This document shows positions 45,335-53,574 of a stretch of 64,000 nucleotides of DNA, piece by piece. Numbering within the stretch: the stretch's first letter is position 1; the number at the start of each line of letters is the position of its first letter. Made by a program: the position numbers and the translations under genes. The stretch is from NCBI RefSeq assembly GCF_003967515.1, contig NZ_BIFQ01000001.1, forward strand, positions 4,340,001-4,404,000. Direction: 5' to 3'. The notes under the pieces were generated by a model. The model searched no databases and had not been told where the DNA came from. It saw only the letters and a program-made list of their open reading frames with translations. This DNA is from Dictyobacter aurantiacus. GTDB taxonomy: Bacteria; Chloroflexota; Ktedonobacteria; Ktedonobacterales; Ktedonobacteraceae.

Positions 45335-45820
45335 ATGTCACTGAAGAAAAAGGGGAACCTGTTTTTATCTCTGATTGTGCTTTGCAGTCTTTGTGCGGTG
45401 ATTGCGGCCCTCATTTTGCACCAGCTTGCATTGCTTTTCTCTCTAACATTTACTCTGGAGGGCATTCTGATGCTTCTATGGGGGGGTCCGCTTATCTTTG
45501 CGGGTGGCAAAGAAGTACTCGCCGCTCGTAAACATGGGGAGAAAGTCCCCTGGCAGTCAAATAGATATCTGGTCAGAGGGTTAACTTATATTTTTCCCTG
45601 GGTGATAATGTACATTTCATCTAGTGGATTTAGAAGCGAGAATCTTTTGAAAGATAAGAACGGAATGCTTTTTGATATTATTGAATATGTCGTGGCATTT
45701 ATTGTTATCTTTCCTCTGCTTATTTTGCTGGTCATATTCTTCATTGCCACGATACGCTATATACTGACAACGCCTCATCCCTACGCCAAATACATCCAGG
45801 ATGCCTTTACCGAGGAGTAA
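45335..45820 (+). CDS. Unrecognised four-helix membrane protein
   Basis: This 161-residue protein has helices near 10-30, 35-55, 82-100 and 115-145. A short basic stretch (GKEVLAARKHGEKVPWQSNRYLV) separates helix two from helix three. I recognise no family. It is a lone plus-strand gene followed directly by a hairpin, and its neighbours on both sides are membrane proteins. The A/T-rich codon use differs from the surrounding genes, so the 44.4-45.8 kb pair may be acquired. Confidence 0.6.
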   Translation: MSLKKKGNLFLSLIVLCSLCAVIAALILHQLALLFSLTFTLEGILMLLWGGPLIFAGGKEVLAARKHGEKVPWQSNRYLVRGLTYIFPWVIMYISSSGFRSENLLKDKNGMLFDIIEYVVAFIVIFPLLILLVIFFIATIRYILTTPHPYAKYIQDAFTEE

Positions 45821-45841
45821 TTGTGGTCTGAAGCTGGCAAG

Positions 45842-45903
45842 GTAATTACCTGGTACAAAACATGTCCGCCTTTATGCGGGCATGTTTTGTACCAGGTAAT
45901 TAC
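45842..45903. terminator. Hairpin between convergent membrane protein genes
   Basis: Arms 45842-45869 and 45876-45903 pair with one G-T wobble. The right arm ends one base before the MFS stop triplet at 45904. It would stop both transcripts. Confidence 0.8.
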
Positions 45904-47397
45904 TTATTTAAGCATCTCAACCATAGCAGCAGGCTCCGTTTGTTCTTGCTTGTTTTTATTGCGTCTGGGGACGAAGAACATGGCGAGCATTGCCAGTAGT
46001 CCCAGGATTCCGGCGACCAGAAAGCTCTGGTGCATGGCCAGCAGGGAGCTTTGTTGCTGCAGCTGCGCGCCTCGCACACCCTGCGCCGACAGCGTATCCA
46101 TATAGTACAGGCTACGCTCCTGGACGATGCTGGAGAGGATAGCTACGCCCATCGGGGCCGCCACAGCCCTCAGTACCGTGATCAGGGTTGAGCCATTGGA
46201 GACCTCCTGGTGCTCTTCTTTATCTATGCGCGACATGGCGGCCACCGGAATCTGCTGGCTCAGGCCGAATGAGCTGCCGAGCAAGACCAGGATCCCAATG
46301 ATGATCCAGATCGGTGTCTGCAGGGCCAGCGTCATCATCAGCGCCGCCGTCCCACTCAGGATGACCAGACCCACGATAACTACCGAGCGCGGCCCGATGC
46401 GGTCGGAAAGCCTGCCAGCCACTGGCAGGATGGCGATCACCGCCAGTGCCTGCCCCATCTGGATCAGCCCGGCATTGAGGGCCGTTTCACCGTGGAGATT
46501 TTGCAGGTAGATGGGAATGAGGAAGAGCAGGCCAAACATAATGAAGCTGCTGAAAACCAGTGCGATGGTGCTGAAGGCAAAGGTGCGGTCACGAAAGCGC
46601 CGGAGATTGAGTAGCGGGATCAGTCCGCGCTTCAGCGTGCGTAGTTCGATGGTGATAAAAGCGAAGATGATGAATATGCCAGCCAGGAACAGCAGGATAT
46701 TTTTGAGGCTGCTATCTCCACTGGTAATGGCCGAGATCGCGTAGAGCAGGGTGACGCTACCAAGGACCGCTGTGAGGAAGCCGGGCAGATCGAAGCGGGT
46801 ACGCGGTTGTGAGGGTGTATGACGCAGCACTCTTTGCGCTACCGTGATGGCGATAATGCCCAGCGGGATATTGATAAAGAAGGCCCATTGCCAGCCGAAT
46901 GCGCTGACCAGGTAGCCGCCCAGCGCGGGACCGATGACTGGCGCGAACTGCATCGGAATACCGATGACGCTGGTGGCCACACCCCGCTCGTGCGGCGCGA
47001 AGGCCTGATATTGCAGCGTCATAACCAGCGGCAAGAGGATCCCTCCACCGATACCCTGGATCAGGCGAAAAAGAATCAACGAGGGCAGGTTCCAGGCGAA
47101 GCCACACAGGATGGAGCCGAGTAGAAAGGCCATCAGCGTCCACACATAGGCGCGCTTGGCGCCGAACTTCGCGGCCAGGTACGGCGCCGTCGGGATGACC
47201 GCGGCCTGCGTGATCATATAGATCGTCACCACCCACTGTACATCGTGGATGCTGGCCCCGAAGTCGTGCTCCATCCTGGGGATCGCCACATTGACGATCG
47301 TGGCGTCCATCAGGCTCATCAGCATGCCGAGAGAGACGGCGATGGCTACCCACCATTTATCGGCGAGATGTATTTTTGAACGAGTAATATCAGACAT
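45904..47397 (-). CDS. DHA2-family MFS drug transporter (EmrB/QacA-like)
   Basis: The 497-residue protein has 14 predicted helices and the DHA2 opening LMSLMDATIVNVAIPRMEHDFGAS (motif D1). Motif A reads YLAAKFGAKRAYVWTLM and motif C reads GPALGGYLVSAFGWQWAFFINIP. It would export toxic compounds using the proton gradient. A LacI-type regulator is 45 bases upstream on the same strand, so both probably respond to one inducer. GGAAAGG precedes ATG 47397. Confidence 0.93.
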   Translation of the reverse strand: MSDITRSKIHLADKWWVAIAVSLGMLMSLMDATIVNVAIPRMEHDFGASIHDVQWVVTIYMITQAAVIPTAPYLAAKFGAKRAYVWTLMAFLLGSILCGFAWNLPSLILFRLIQGIGGGILLPLVMTLQYQAFAPHERGVATSVIGIPMQFAPVIGPALGGYLVSAFGWQWAFFINIPLGIIAITVAQRVLRHTPSQPRTRFDLPGFLTAVLGSVTLLYAISAITSGDSSLKNILLFLAGIFIIFAFITIELRTLKRGLIPLLNLRRFRDRTFAFSTIALVFSSFIMFGLLFLIPIYLQNLHGETALNAGLIQMGQALAVIAILPVAGRLSDRIGPRSVVIVGLVILSGTAALMMTLALQTPIWIIIGILVLLGSSFGLSQQIPVAAMSRIDKEEHQEVSNGSTLITVLRAVAAPMGVAILSSIVQERSLYYMDTLSAQGVRGAQLQQQSSLLAMHQSFLVAGILGLLAMLAMFFVPRRNKNKQEQTEPAAMVEMLK

Positions 47398-47442
47398 GCT
47401 CTTCCTTTCCCAGACTCTCCCGGGTTGCGCTACCGTGCCAGT

Positions 47443-48423
47443 TCATGCCGAAGCGCGGGCGATAATTGAAAGTTGATCGGCAGGCATTGGCGTGGGTGTC
47501 TGTCCGCTAATGACGGCCAGAATATTGTCTACCAGCCCCATCATTGACCGGCTGTTGTCAAAGCGAATAGTGGTCAATGGTGGCTGACTGAACTGGGCCA
47601 GGGGAATGTCATCGCAGCCAATGACGGCCACCGTCTCTGGCACCTTGATGTTCAGATCGGTTAAAGCCGCCAGTACCGCGAAGGCTACCTCGTCGTTATA
47701 GCAACAAATGCCGACTGATCCATCTATCCTGTTCAACGCATCCTGTACGCTGGTCCGTGCCGCCGCGCGATCGGGTGGTATGGTCTGGACTATGGGCGGC
47801 TCCAGGCCATATTTCTCACATTCCAGGCGCACGCCTTCCAGCCGTCCCTGCGCCAGCCATTGCACGTCCTGACGTTCAGGGGCCGCGAAAACGATGCGCC
47901 TCACGCCTCTCTGAGCAAGGTGGACCACCTGCGTTCTACCGACACGCTGCCGATTAATCTCGCTGGACATTTTTGCGATCACCGGAACATTGAATTGCCG
48001 CAGAAATGCGGCCGCCGTCGCGTCGTTTTCATCCACGTACGAAAGGATGGCGGCTGGCGTCAGGTGAAAGGCGGGATGAGCCCGCCCGGTCATGCTCTGC
48101 TCGCCCACATGCCAGATCAAGGTAAAGCCGTGGGAGGCGAGCCGTGTTCCCAGATCTTTCAATGTGCGTGCCAGGTCTGGATCAACCTGTTCGAAAGGCA
48201 GCACCGCCAGTATCAGATCGCTCTGCCCCTTGCTCAGCGTGCGCGCCGGGCTAAACGGACTATATCCCAGCTCTTCAACCGCCTTCAGCACCCGCTCACG
48301 CGTTTCCGGAGGAATGCTCTGGCGTGGATCATTATTGAGCACGTAGCTAACCGTGGCCCGCGAGACACCACTTGCCCGCGCCACATCGGCACTCGTCACG
48401 CGCCGTGGTCCTTTTTCTGCCAT
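47443..48423 (-). CDS. LacI-family transcriptional regulator
   Basis: The 326-residue protein has a LacI helix-turn-helix (VTSADVARASGVSRATVSYVLNNDP, residues 9-33) with the hinge YSPFSPARTLSKGQSD, followed by a periplasmic-binding-type sensor domain (about 65-326). It is the first gene of a unit with the DHA2 transporter. Its promoter contains a perfect 16-base palindrome, so it probably represses itself and the transporter. The effector is unknown; LacI members usually sense sugars or purines. GAGGAG precedes ATG 48423. Confidence 0.92.
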   Translation of the reverse strand: MAEKGPRRVTSADVARASGVSRATVSYVLNNDPRQSIPPETRERVLKAVEELGYSPFSPARTLSKGQSDLILAVLPFEQVDPDLARTLKDLGTRLASHGFTLIWHVGEQSMTGRAHPAFHLTPAAILSYVDENDATAAAFLRQFNVPVIAKMSSEINRQRVGRTQVVHLAQRGVRRIVFAAPERQDVQWLAQGRLEGVRLECEKYGLEPPIVQTIPPDRAAARTSVQDALNRIDGSVGICCYNDEVAFAVLAALTDLNIKVPETVAVIGCDDIPLAQFSQPPLTTIRFDNSRSMMGLVDNILAVISGQTPTPMPADQLSIIARASA

Positions 48424-48453
48424 TTCCTACTCCTCAGCCCATACTTTACCTAA

Positions 48454-48482
48454 ACTATATATTACTTACACGTGTAAGTCAA
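48454..48482 (-). promoter_or_regulatory. LacI gene promoter with operator in the spacer
   Basis: On the minus strand TTGACT (48477-48482) and TATAGT (48454-48459) are 17 bases apart. The palindrome ACTTACACGTGTAAGT (48464-48479) has the central CpG typical of LacI operators and fills the spacer, so repressor would exclude polymerase. Confidence 0.85.
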
Positions 48483-48597
48483 CCTGTGTCGCCTCCTGTA
48501 GACGTTGAGTTTACGGGTATTCATGAAGGCCGAGGTCGTGATTCGACTCGAGGAGTCTGACGCCCACGTTGATGTGCTTCTGCCCGAGACGCGCTGG

Positions 48598-49563
48598 CTA
48601 TGCTGTGTGTGGGCCGGGGCGTAGGCGCTCATAGAGCGATGTCGCGGGCTGCTGGCGATAGTACGCGGCCAGCTCTATCGCGCTGATCGCCTCTGCGGTA
48701 TCGCGCAGGCCACAGCTGTGGGCGAGCAGGCCAATGACATCTTCCGCCGTGTAGTTGCTGGTCCGCAGAGGGGCCAGTCCTGCGCTCTGGATGCGCTTGG
48801 AGAGCTTCTGTCCCTGTTCGTTGTGGATCAGGGGGACGTGGGCGAAGGTGGGAATGGGGAAGCCGAACAGCTGATAGAGGATGATCTGGCGCGCGGTCGA
48901 GGAGAGCAGGTCGGCCCCGCGCACGATCTGGTTGAGGCGCATCAGGGCGTCGTCCACTACCACCGCCAGCTGGTAGGCAAAGATGCCATCGGCCCGGCGC
49001 AGGATAAAATCACCGATCGCCTGTTGTACCTGCTGCTGCTGTGGACCCAGCACAAGATCGGTGAAGGTGATGGTGGTATCATCGCGGACGCGCAGGCGCA
49101 GCGAGGGACGCCGTCCCTGCCGTTCATACTGGCGTCTCTGCTGCTCGCTCAACTGGCGGCAGGTGCCGGGATAGCGCGCCCCCCCATCAACGCCGGGGGG
49201 CAGGTGCGCGGCCGCCTGCTGGATCTCCGCCCGGCTGCAGTAGCAGGGATAGACCAGTCCCGCGTCCCGCAGGCGTTGCAGATACCACTGATAGATCTCC
49301 AGTCGCTCATTCTGGATGTAGGGAGCATATGGACCGCCCTCCGGCCCCTCATCCCAGTCCAGCCCCAGCCAGCGTAGATCCTGAAGCATCTGCTGCGTGG
49401 CGTGCGGCTGCATGCGTGGCTGATCCAGGTCTTCAATGCGCAGGATAAACTCGCCTCTGGCGCTGCGGGCGAAGAGCCAGGCCAGCAGCGCGGTGCGCAG
49501 ATTGCCCATATGCAGCGTGCCGGTAGGACTGGGCGCGTAGCGCCCTCGTACGATCTCAGTCAT
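48598..49563 (-). CDS. gluQ: Glutamyl-Q tRNA(Asp) synthetase
   Basis: GluQ attaches glutamate to queuosine of tRNA-Asp. The 321-residue protein is a truncated GluRS without anticodon domain: YAPSPTGTLHMGNLRTALLAW (about 9-29, HMGN for HIGH) and RIEDLDQPR are present, and the second signature appears as KLSKRIQSAG. The zinc site CYC...YPGTC (residues about 113-140) matches GluQ. A normal GluRS would be about 480 residues. ATG 49563 overlaps the maf stop (ATGA), so the two are coupled. An earlier GTG at 49578 is possible. Confidence 0.9.
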   Translation of the reverse strand: MTEIVRGRYAPSPTGTLHMGNLRTALLAWLFARSARGEFILRIEDLDQPRMQPHATQQMLQDLRWLGLDWDEGPEGGPYAPYIQNERLEIYQWYLQRLRDAGLVYPCYCSRAEIQQAAAHLPPGVDGGARYPGTCRQLSEQQRRQYERQGRRPSLRLRVRDDTTITFTDLVLGPQQQQVQQAIGDFILRRADGIFAYQLAVVVDDALMRLNQIVRGADLLSSTARQIILYQLFGFPIPTFAHVPLIHNEQGQKLSKRIQSAGLAPLRTSNYTAEDVIGLLAHSCGLRDTAEAISAIELAAYYRQQPATSLYERLRPGPHTA

Positions 49564-50225
49564 TCGCGTATTTGACACAGCTCCGACCAGGGGCAGGCGC
49601 TATGCGCGTCTCCCTGGCTGGCGGGATAGACATCAAACTTTGCCAGCAGGCGCACCAACGTGCACAGGGGCAGGCCGACCACGTTTAAATAGCAGCCAGC
49701 GATGCGTTCGGTTGGTTGGAAGCTGGCGCTTTGAATTCCATAGGCCCCGGCCTTGTCCATGGGATCGCCGGTGGCGATATAGGCGTCGATCTCTTCATCC
49801 GTGTAGGGACGCATCAGGACCGGGGTGCTGCAGCTATCGCCCTGCATGCGCAACTGCCCATCGACCATCGTACTGACCACCACGCCGGTGACGACGCGAT
49901 GCCAGCGTCCGCGCAGCGAGCGCAGCAGGCTGCGGGCATGCTCCTCATCGCGCGGTTTGCCCAACTCCTGATCATCCAGAATGACAGTGGTGTCGGATGT
50001 GATGACCAGGTGATTGGCCGCTTCCGGTCTGGTGAACATCATCAGTGCCTTGTGGGTCGCGGTCCATGTGCCCAGCCCATCGATCGGTCCCTGGTAGTGG
50101 GCCTGGGCGGCATCCTCATCGCCAGGAGCGACGCTGACGATATACGGCAGTCCAAGTCTGGCCAGGATCTGTCGTCTGCGGGGCGAGGCGGAGGCCAGCA
50201 GTAGAGGCAGCTGTGTCGTTGTCAT
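49560..50225 (-). CDS. maf: Maf/YhdE-like nucleoside triphosphate pyrophosphatase
   Basis: Maf proteins hydrolyse non-canonical nucleotides such as dTTP, UTP or modified pyrimidines. The 221-residue protein has LLLASASPRRRQILARLGLPY (about 7-27), VITSDTTVILDDQELGKPRDEEHARSLL (about 72-99) and the DPMDKAGAYGIQ motif (about 147-158). A C-terminal extension from ASQGDAHSACPW exceeds the usual 190 to 205 residues. ATG 50225 overlaps the rlmD stop (ATGA). It is one of four tightly coupled genes. Confidence 0.93.
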   Translation of the reverse strand: MTTTQLPLLLASASPRRRQILARLGLPYIVSVAPGDEDAAQAHYQGPIDGLGTWTATHKALMMFTRPEAANHLVITSDTTVILDDQELGKPRDEEHARSLLRSLRGRWHRVVTGVVVSTMVDGQLRMQGDSCSTPVLMRPYTDEEIDAYIATGDPMDKAGAYGIQSASFQPTERIAGCYLNVVGLPLCTLVRLLAKFDVYPASQGDAHSACPWSELCQIRE

Positions 50226-51526
50226 AAGGTTGTGCGCTCCAATACGGCTACATTCTCGATGTGAGCGGTCTGGGGAAACATGTCCAGCGGCTGCACCGAG
50301 CGCAGGTGATAGGCCTGGCTCACATTGCACAAAATATTGAGGTCGCGAGCCAGGGTCGATGGATCGCACGAGACATAGACGATACGCGCCACCGGATTCT
50401 GGATCAATGCATCCAGCACTGTTGATTGGCAGCCGGCGCGTGGAGGATCGATGACGAAGCCGTCGATCCGCGCCGAGAGGCCCGGCAGCATATCCTCGAC
50501 CTTGCCCTTGATGATCTCAACGTGTTCGACAGCGCGCATGTTCCACTGCGCATCTTTAATGGCGCTGGCGGATTCCTCGATGGCGATCACTTTACCCACG
50601 TGGGGAGCCAGCAGGGCGGCGAATGTTCCCACTCCACAATAGGCGTCGACCACCGTCATCTGACGGATCTTCTCCTCTGGCTGGTCAGCCAGCAAGCCAT
50701 CTAGCACCATGCGAGCCATCTTCTCGGCCTGGGCGGTATTGGTCTGGAAGAACGAACTGGGCCGAATGCGGAAGCTCTGTCCCCCCAGCACCTCCTCCAT
50801 CGTCTCGGCCTGAATCTCAATCCCCTGTTCCGCCATCTGCTGACGCACCTCTTCGCTCTGAGCTGGCTGGATCAGCATCTGGTTATTGGCGGTCGCGCAA
50901 CGGATCAGGACCTGCGGACGCGGATTGACGTGCTGGTTGACCACCTTGAGGGCACGATTAATCTGCTCGTGGGCGATGGGGCATTCCTCTAGAGGCAGTA
51001 CGCGATGCGAGCCGCGTGCCGTCAGGCCCGCCTGCCCCTCGCGATTGACGGAGAAGCGCATATGGTTGCGATAATGCCAGGGATCATCGCAGGCCACGGT
51101 ATCCAGCAGCGGAGGATCGGTGAACTGTCCGACTTCATGTAAGAGCTGGTGTACAACCTCGCGCTTCCACTCCAGTTGTGCCGTGTAGCGCATATGCTGG
51201 ATCTGGCAGCCTCCACAGGTGCCGAAGACCGGGCAGGGGGCCTGGATGCGCAGGGGTGACGTCTCGTGGAGCTCGGTGATCCAGACCCGTGGTGGCCGCT
51301 GTTTCCAGTGGCGGCGTTTGCGGCCCGGCCTGGGCGTTGGTGGTGCCTCGACGGCGATCGTTACGCGCTCGCCGGGGAGTCCCGCCGGTACCTGGAGCAG
51401 GCGAGTATGGACCTCGCCTGCCTCATTCTGCTCACTGATCTCGGCTGTGGCATGCCCATCGCGGGAGAGCGCACCCAGCTCGACGGTATAATAGGTGATC
51501 GTGCGTTCTTCTTGAATCTGTGTCAT
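50222..51526 (-). CDS. rlmD: 23S rRNA (uracil-C5) methyltransferase, RlmD/RumA-like
   Basis: The 434-residue enzyme methylates a uracil C5 in 23S rRNA with AdoMet. An N-terminal TRAM region (about 12-90) is followed by CPVFGTCGGC (Cys98, Cys104, Cys107) for a 4Fe-4S cluster; a fourth Cys lies in EECPIAHEQ. The methyltransferase core has VDAYCGVGTFAALLA, IDPPRAGCQSTVLDAL and the catalytic Cys in YVSCDPSTLARDL. Which of the RlmC/RlmD/TrmA-like targets it modifies is not certain. It starts in the overlapping stop of the TPR gene (ATGA). Confidence 0.93.
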   Translation of the reverse strand: MTQIQEERTITYYTVELGALSRDGHATAEISEQNEAGEVHTRLLQVPAGLPGERVTIAVEAPPTPRPGRKRRHWKQRPPRVWITELHETSPLRIQAPCPVFGTCGGCQIQHMRYTAQLEWKREVVHQLLHEVGQFTDPPLLDTVACDDPWHYRNHMRFSVNREGQAGLTARGSHRVLPLEECPIAHEQINRALKVVNQHVNPRPQVLIRCATANNQMLIQPAQSEEVRQQMAEQGIEIQAETMEEVLGGQSFRIRPSSFFQTNTAQAEKMARMVLDGLLADQPEEKIRQMTVVDAYCGVGTFAALLAPHVGKVIAIEESASAIKDAQWNMRAVEHVEIIKGKVEDMLPGLSARIDGFVIDPPRAGCQSTVLDALIQNPVARIVYVSCDPSTLARDLNILCNVSQAYHLRSVQPLDMFPQTAHIENVAVLERTTL

Positions 51527-53532
51527 TTCTTCTTTGCTTTGCGACTTTTGGATTTGTTCGGACCCTGTGGTCCACGACGCTGTTTAGACTCTGCGTTGTA
51601 ACGCGCGCGCGCCTCCTGTAGGAACTCGTCGTCGCTATCCAGGCTTTCACCCTTGCTGAGATAGCGATCGGCGCTACGGAAGTCGCCACTCTGCATATAA
51701 ATCAGCGCCATTGTAGCATACATGTCAGCGGCATCGGGATTGTTGTCCAGTCCCTCGTGGGCGACTTCGAGCGCTTTTTTGGCGTTGCCCTGTACCAGGT
51801 AGATGCTGGCCAGTTCGGTATAGGCCTCGGTCAGTTCGGGCGCCATCTCAATGCTGCGCTGCAGGGCTTCGCTGGCCTCTTTAAAGTGTTCCATCTGGTG
51901 CTGGAGGTAGCCGATGCGATACCAGACCTGGGCATCGTCAGGTGTCAGACGGGAGAGTTCCTTGAAGTGTTTCAGGGCCTCTTCGTTATCCTCGCGCTGC
52001 ATCGCGATCTCGGCCAGTCCCATCGCCACATCAACGGCATCCTCTTGTGTCAAAGGACCCTTCTGGGCCTCGCGCAGGTGCGCCTCCGCTTCATCCAGCT
52101 TCTCTTCGTGCTGGATGAGGATGGTGGCCAGCAAGACATGGTTGGCCGGGGTATCCGCCACCTGCAACGCCTCACGAATGGTAGGTTCGACCATATTATC
52201 GAAGCGTTCCTCTTCCTCATGGTCATCATTGTTGTGGAAGCGGGCCGCGATAGCATGATAGCTATAGGCGAGGTTGCGCAATGCTTCGCCACGACTCTCT
52301 GGCAGTTTTTCCGCCATCAACTGGGCGTAGCAGGCCGCGCGCTCGACATCGGCGATGCCACCCGCTAGATCAAATGACTCTCTGAAGATCTCCTCGTTTT
52401 CCTGCGGGGCTTTGGCGATGAGCGCATCGTGATGGTGCAGGAGCTGAACGATCATGCGAATCATCGAGCTCATGTTGCCAAGCGTGCTGGCCAGGAGCTG
52501 CATCTCCTCCAGGTCCTCTTCCTCTTCCTCCTCTTCGTCCTCCCAATCCTCGCCTTCCTCCTCGTCTTCTACATCCTCTTCTGCCTCTTCGAGCTCTTCG
52601 GTCTCGTCTTCGATATCCTGGCTGATCTCCTCAATTTCACTGCTGAGGTTATCGATGCTCTGCTGGAGCTCTTCTAGCGAAAGCTCATTTAACCTGGCGG
52701 CCTCGTTGGTGAAATCGTGGATGCGCCACTCCTCATCTTCAAAGACGACGGTATAGCGCGTCCAGAACCAGCCTCGCCCGGTCTCCTTAAAGGAGATGGT
52801 CGGCTGCGGACATTCTGGCACGGCGAGCGTTGGTTGTGGAGTAAGCCGGATGGACCAGCCTACATCGACCTGGGCGATATCGGGTCCCTGCTCATCTTCA
52901 ATGGGTTCGATAAAAGAGATCTGTAGGTCATCGGGTCGTACCTTTTCAGCCCAGGACTGGCGACGTGCCACCCAGTCTTCCTCCGAGAGTCCCTCGCGCA
53001 GGGGACTTTCCTTTGAAAGGTAGCCAGCCACCTCATCATAGTGCTGATTGCCCCATTCCTGCAGAAATTCGGTCACCGTATCCAGGTGCTCGGGCGCCCC
53101 CATCAGGCCCTCAGCCTGGCCAAAGAGGGACTGGAGTTCGGACATGAATGAATCTTCCTCGGGCTCATCGCTCTGGGTAAAGCTCTCAATGGTCTCTGTG
53201 AGCGTCGGGCCTGTTGGTATGGTCCACTCAGCATAGACGTCTTCATTTTCGAGTTGAATCAGGCGTCGGCGAGCCTCTTTGCGGATCTCTTTATTGTCGC
53301 TCAGCGCGTTGATCGCCTGGATGATATCGGCGGCGGCCGTCGTTTTTATGGTGCCCAGGGTCTTGAGAAGGGCGATCTGGACATTTTCTGGCTGGCTGGT
53401 AAATGGTTCTAGCAGCGCTTTGGCTTCGGCCGGGTCTTCACTGGCGTTTAAGGCGCGCGCAATCTGTTCAAATTGCTGTAGGAGTGCCACATCTCCCTCG
53501 GGTCCCTTGTTCTGTTTATCCTGGTCAGTCAT
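51523..53532 (-). CDS. TPR protein with acidic tract, paralogue of the upstream gene
   Basis: The 669-residue protein begins with a helical region (about 15-105, LEPFTSQPENVQIALLKTLG) that resembles HEAT repeats, then has a beta-like middle section (about 150-300). A long acidic stretch (about 305-350, EEEE/DE runs) is followed by seven or so TPR units (about 400-640; e.g. AQVWYRIGYLQHQMEHFKEASEALQRSIEM). The tail is strongly basic (NKSKSRKAKKK). It is a clear paralogue of the 742-residue protein next door. Its stop overlaps rlmD. Function unknown; TPRs usually hold partner proteins. It has no signal peptide. Confidence 0.85.
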   Translation of the reverse strand: MTDQDKQNKGPEGDVALLQQFEQIARALNASEDPAEAKALLEPFTSQPENVQIALLKTLGTIKTTAAADIIQAINALSDNKEIRKEARRRLIQLENEDVYAEWTIPTGPTLTETIESFTQSDEPEEDSFMSELQSLFGQAEGLMGAPEHLDTVTEFLQEWGNQHYDEVAGYLSKESPLREGLSEEDWVARRQSWAEKVRPDDLQISFIEPIEDEQGPDIAQVDVGWSIRLTPQPTLAVPECPQPTISFKETGRGWFWTRYTVVFEDEEWRIHDFTNEAARLNELSLEELQQSIDNLSSEIEEISQDIEDETEELEEAEEDVEDEEEGEDWEDEEEEEEEDLEEMQLLASTLGNMSSMIRMIVQLLHHHDALIAKAPQENEEIFRESFDLAGGIADVERAACYAQLMAEKLPESRGEALRNLAYSYHAIAARFHNNDDHEEEERFDNMVEPTIREALQVADTPANHVLLATILIQHEEKLDEAEAHLREAQKGPLTQEDAVDVAMGLAEIAMQREDNEEALKHFKELSRLTPDDAQVWYRIGYLQHQMEHFKEASEALQRSIEMAPELTEAYTELASIYLVQGNAKKALEVAHEGLDNNPDAADMYATMALIYMQSGDFRSADRYLSKGESLDSDDEFLQEARARYNAESKQRRGPQGPNKSKSRKAKKK

Positions 53533-53574
53533 AATGAATTACGATCCTTTCCTTACTCTTGATCAGGCATCACG

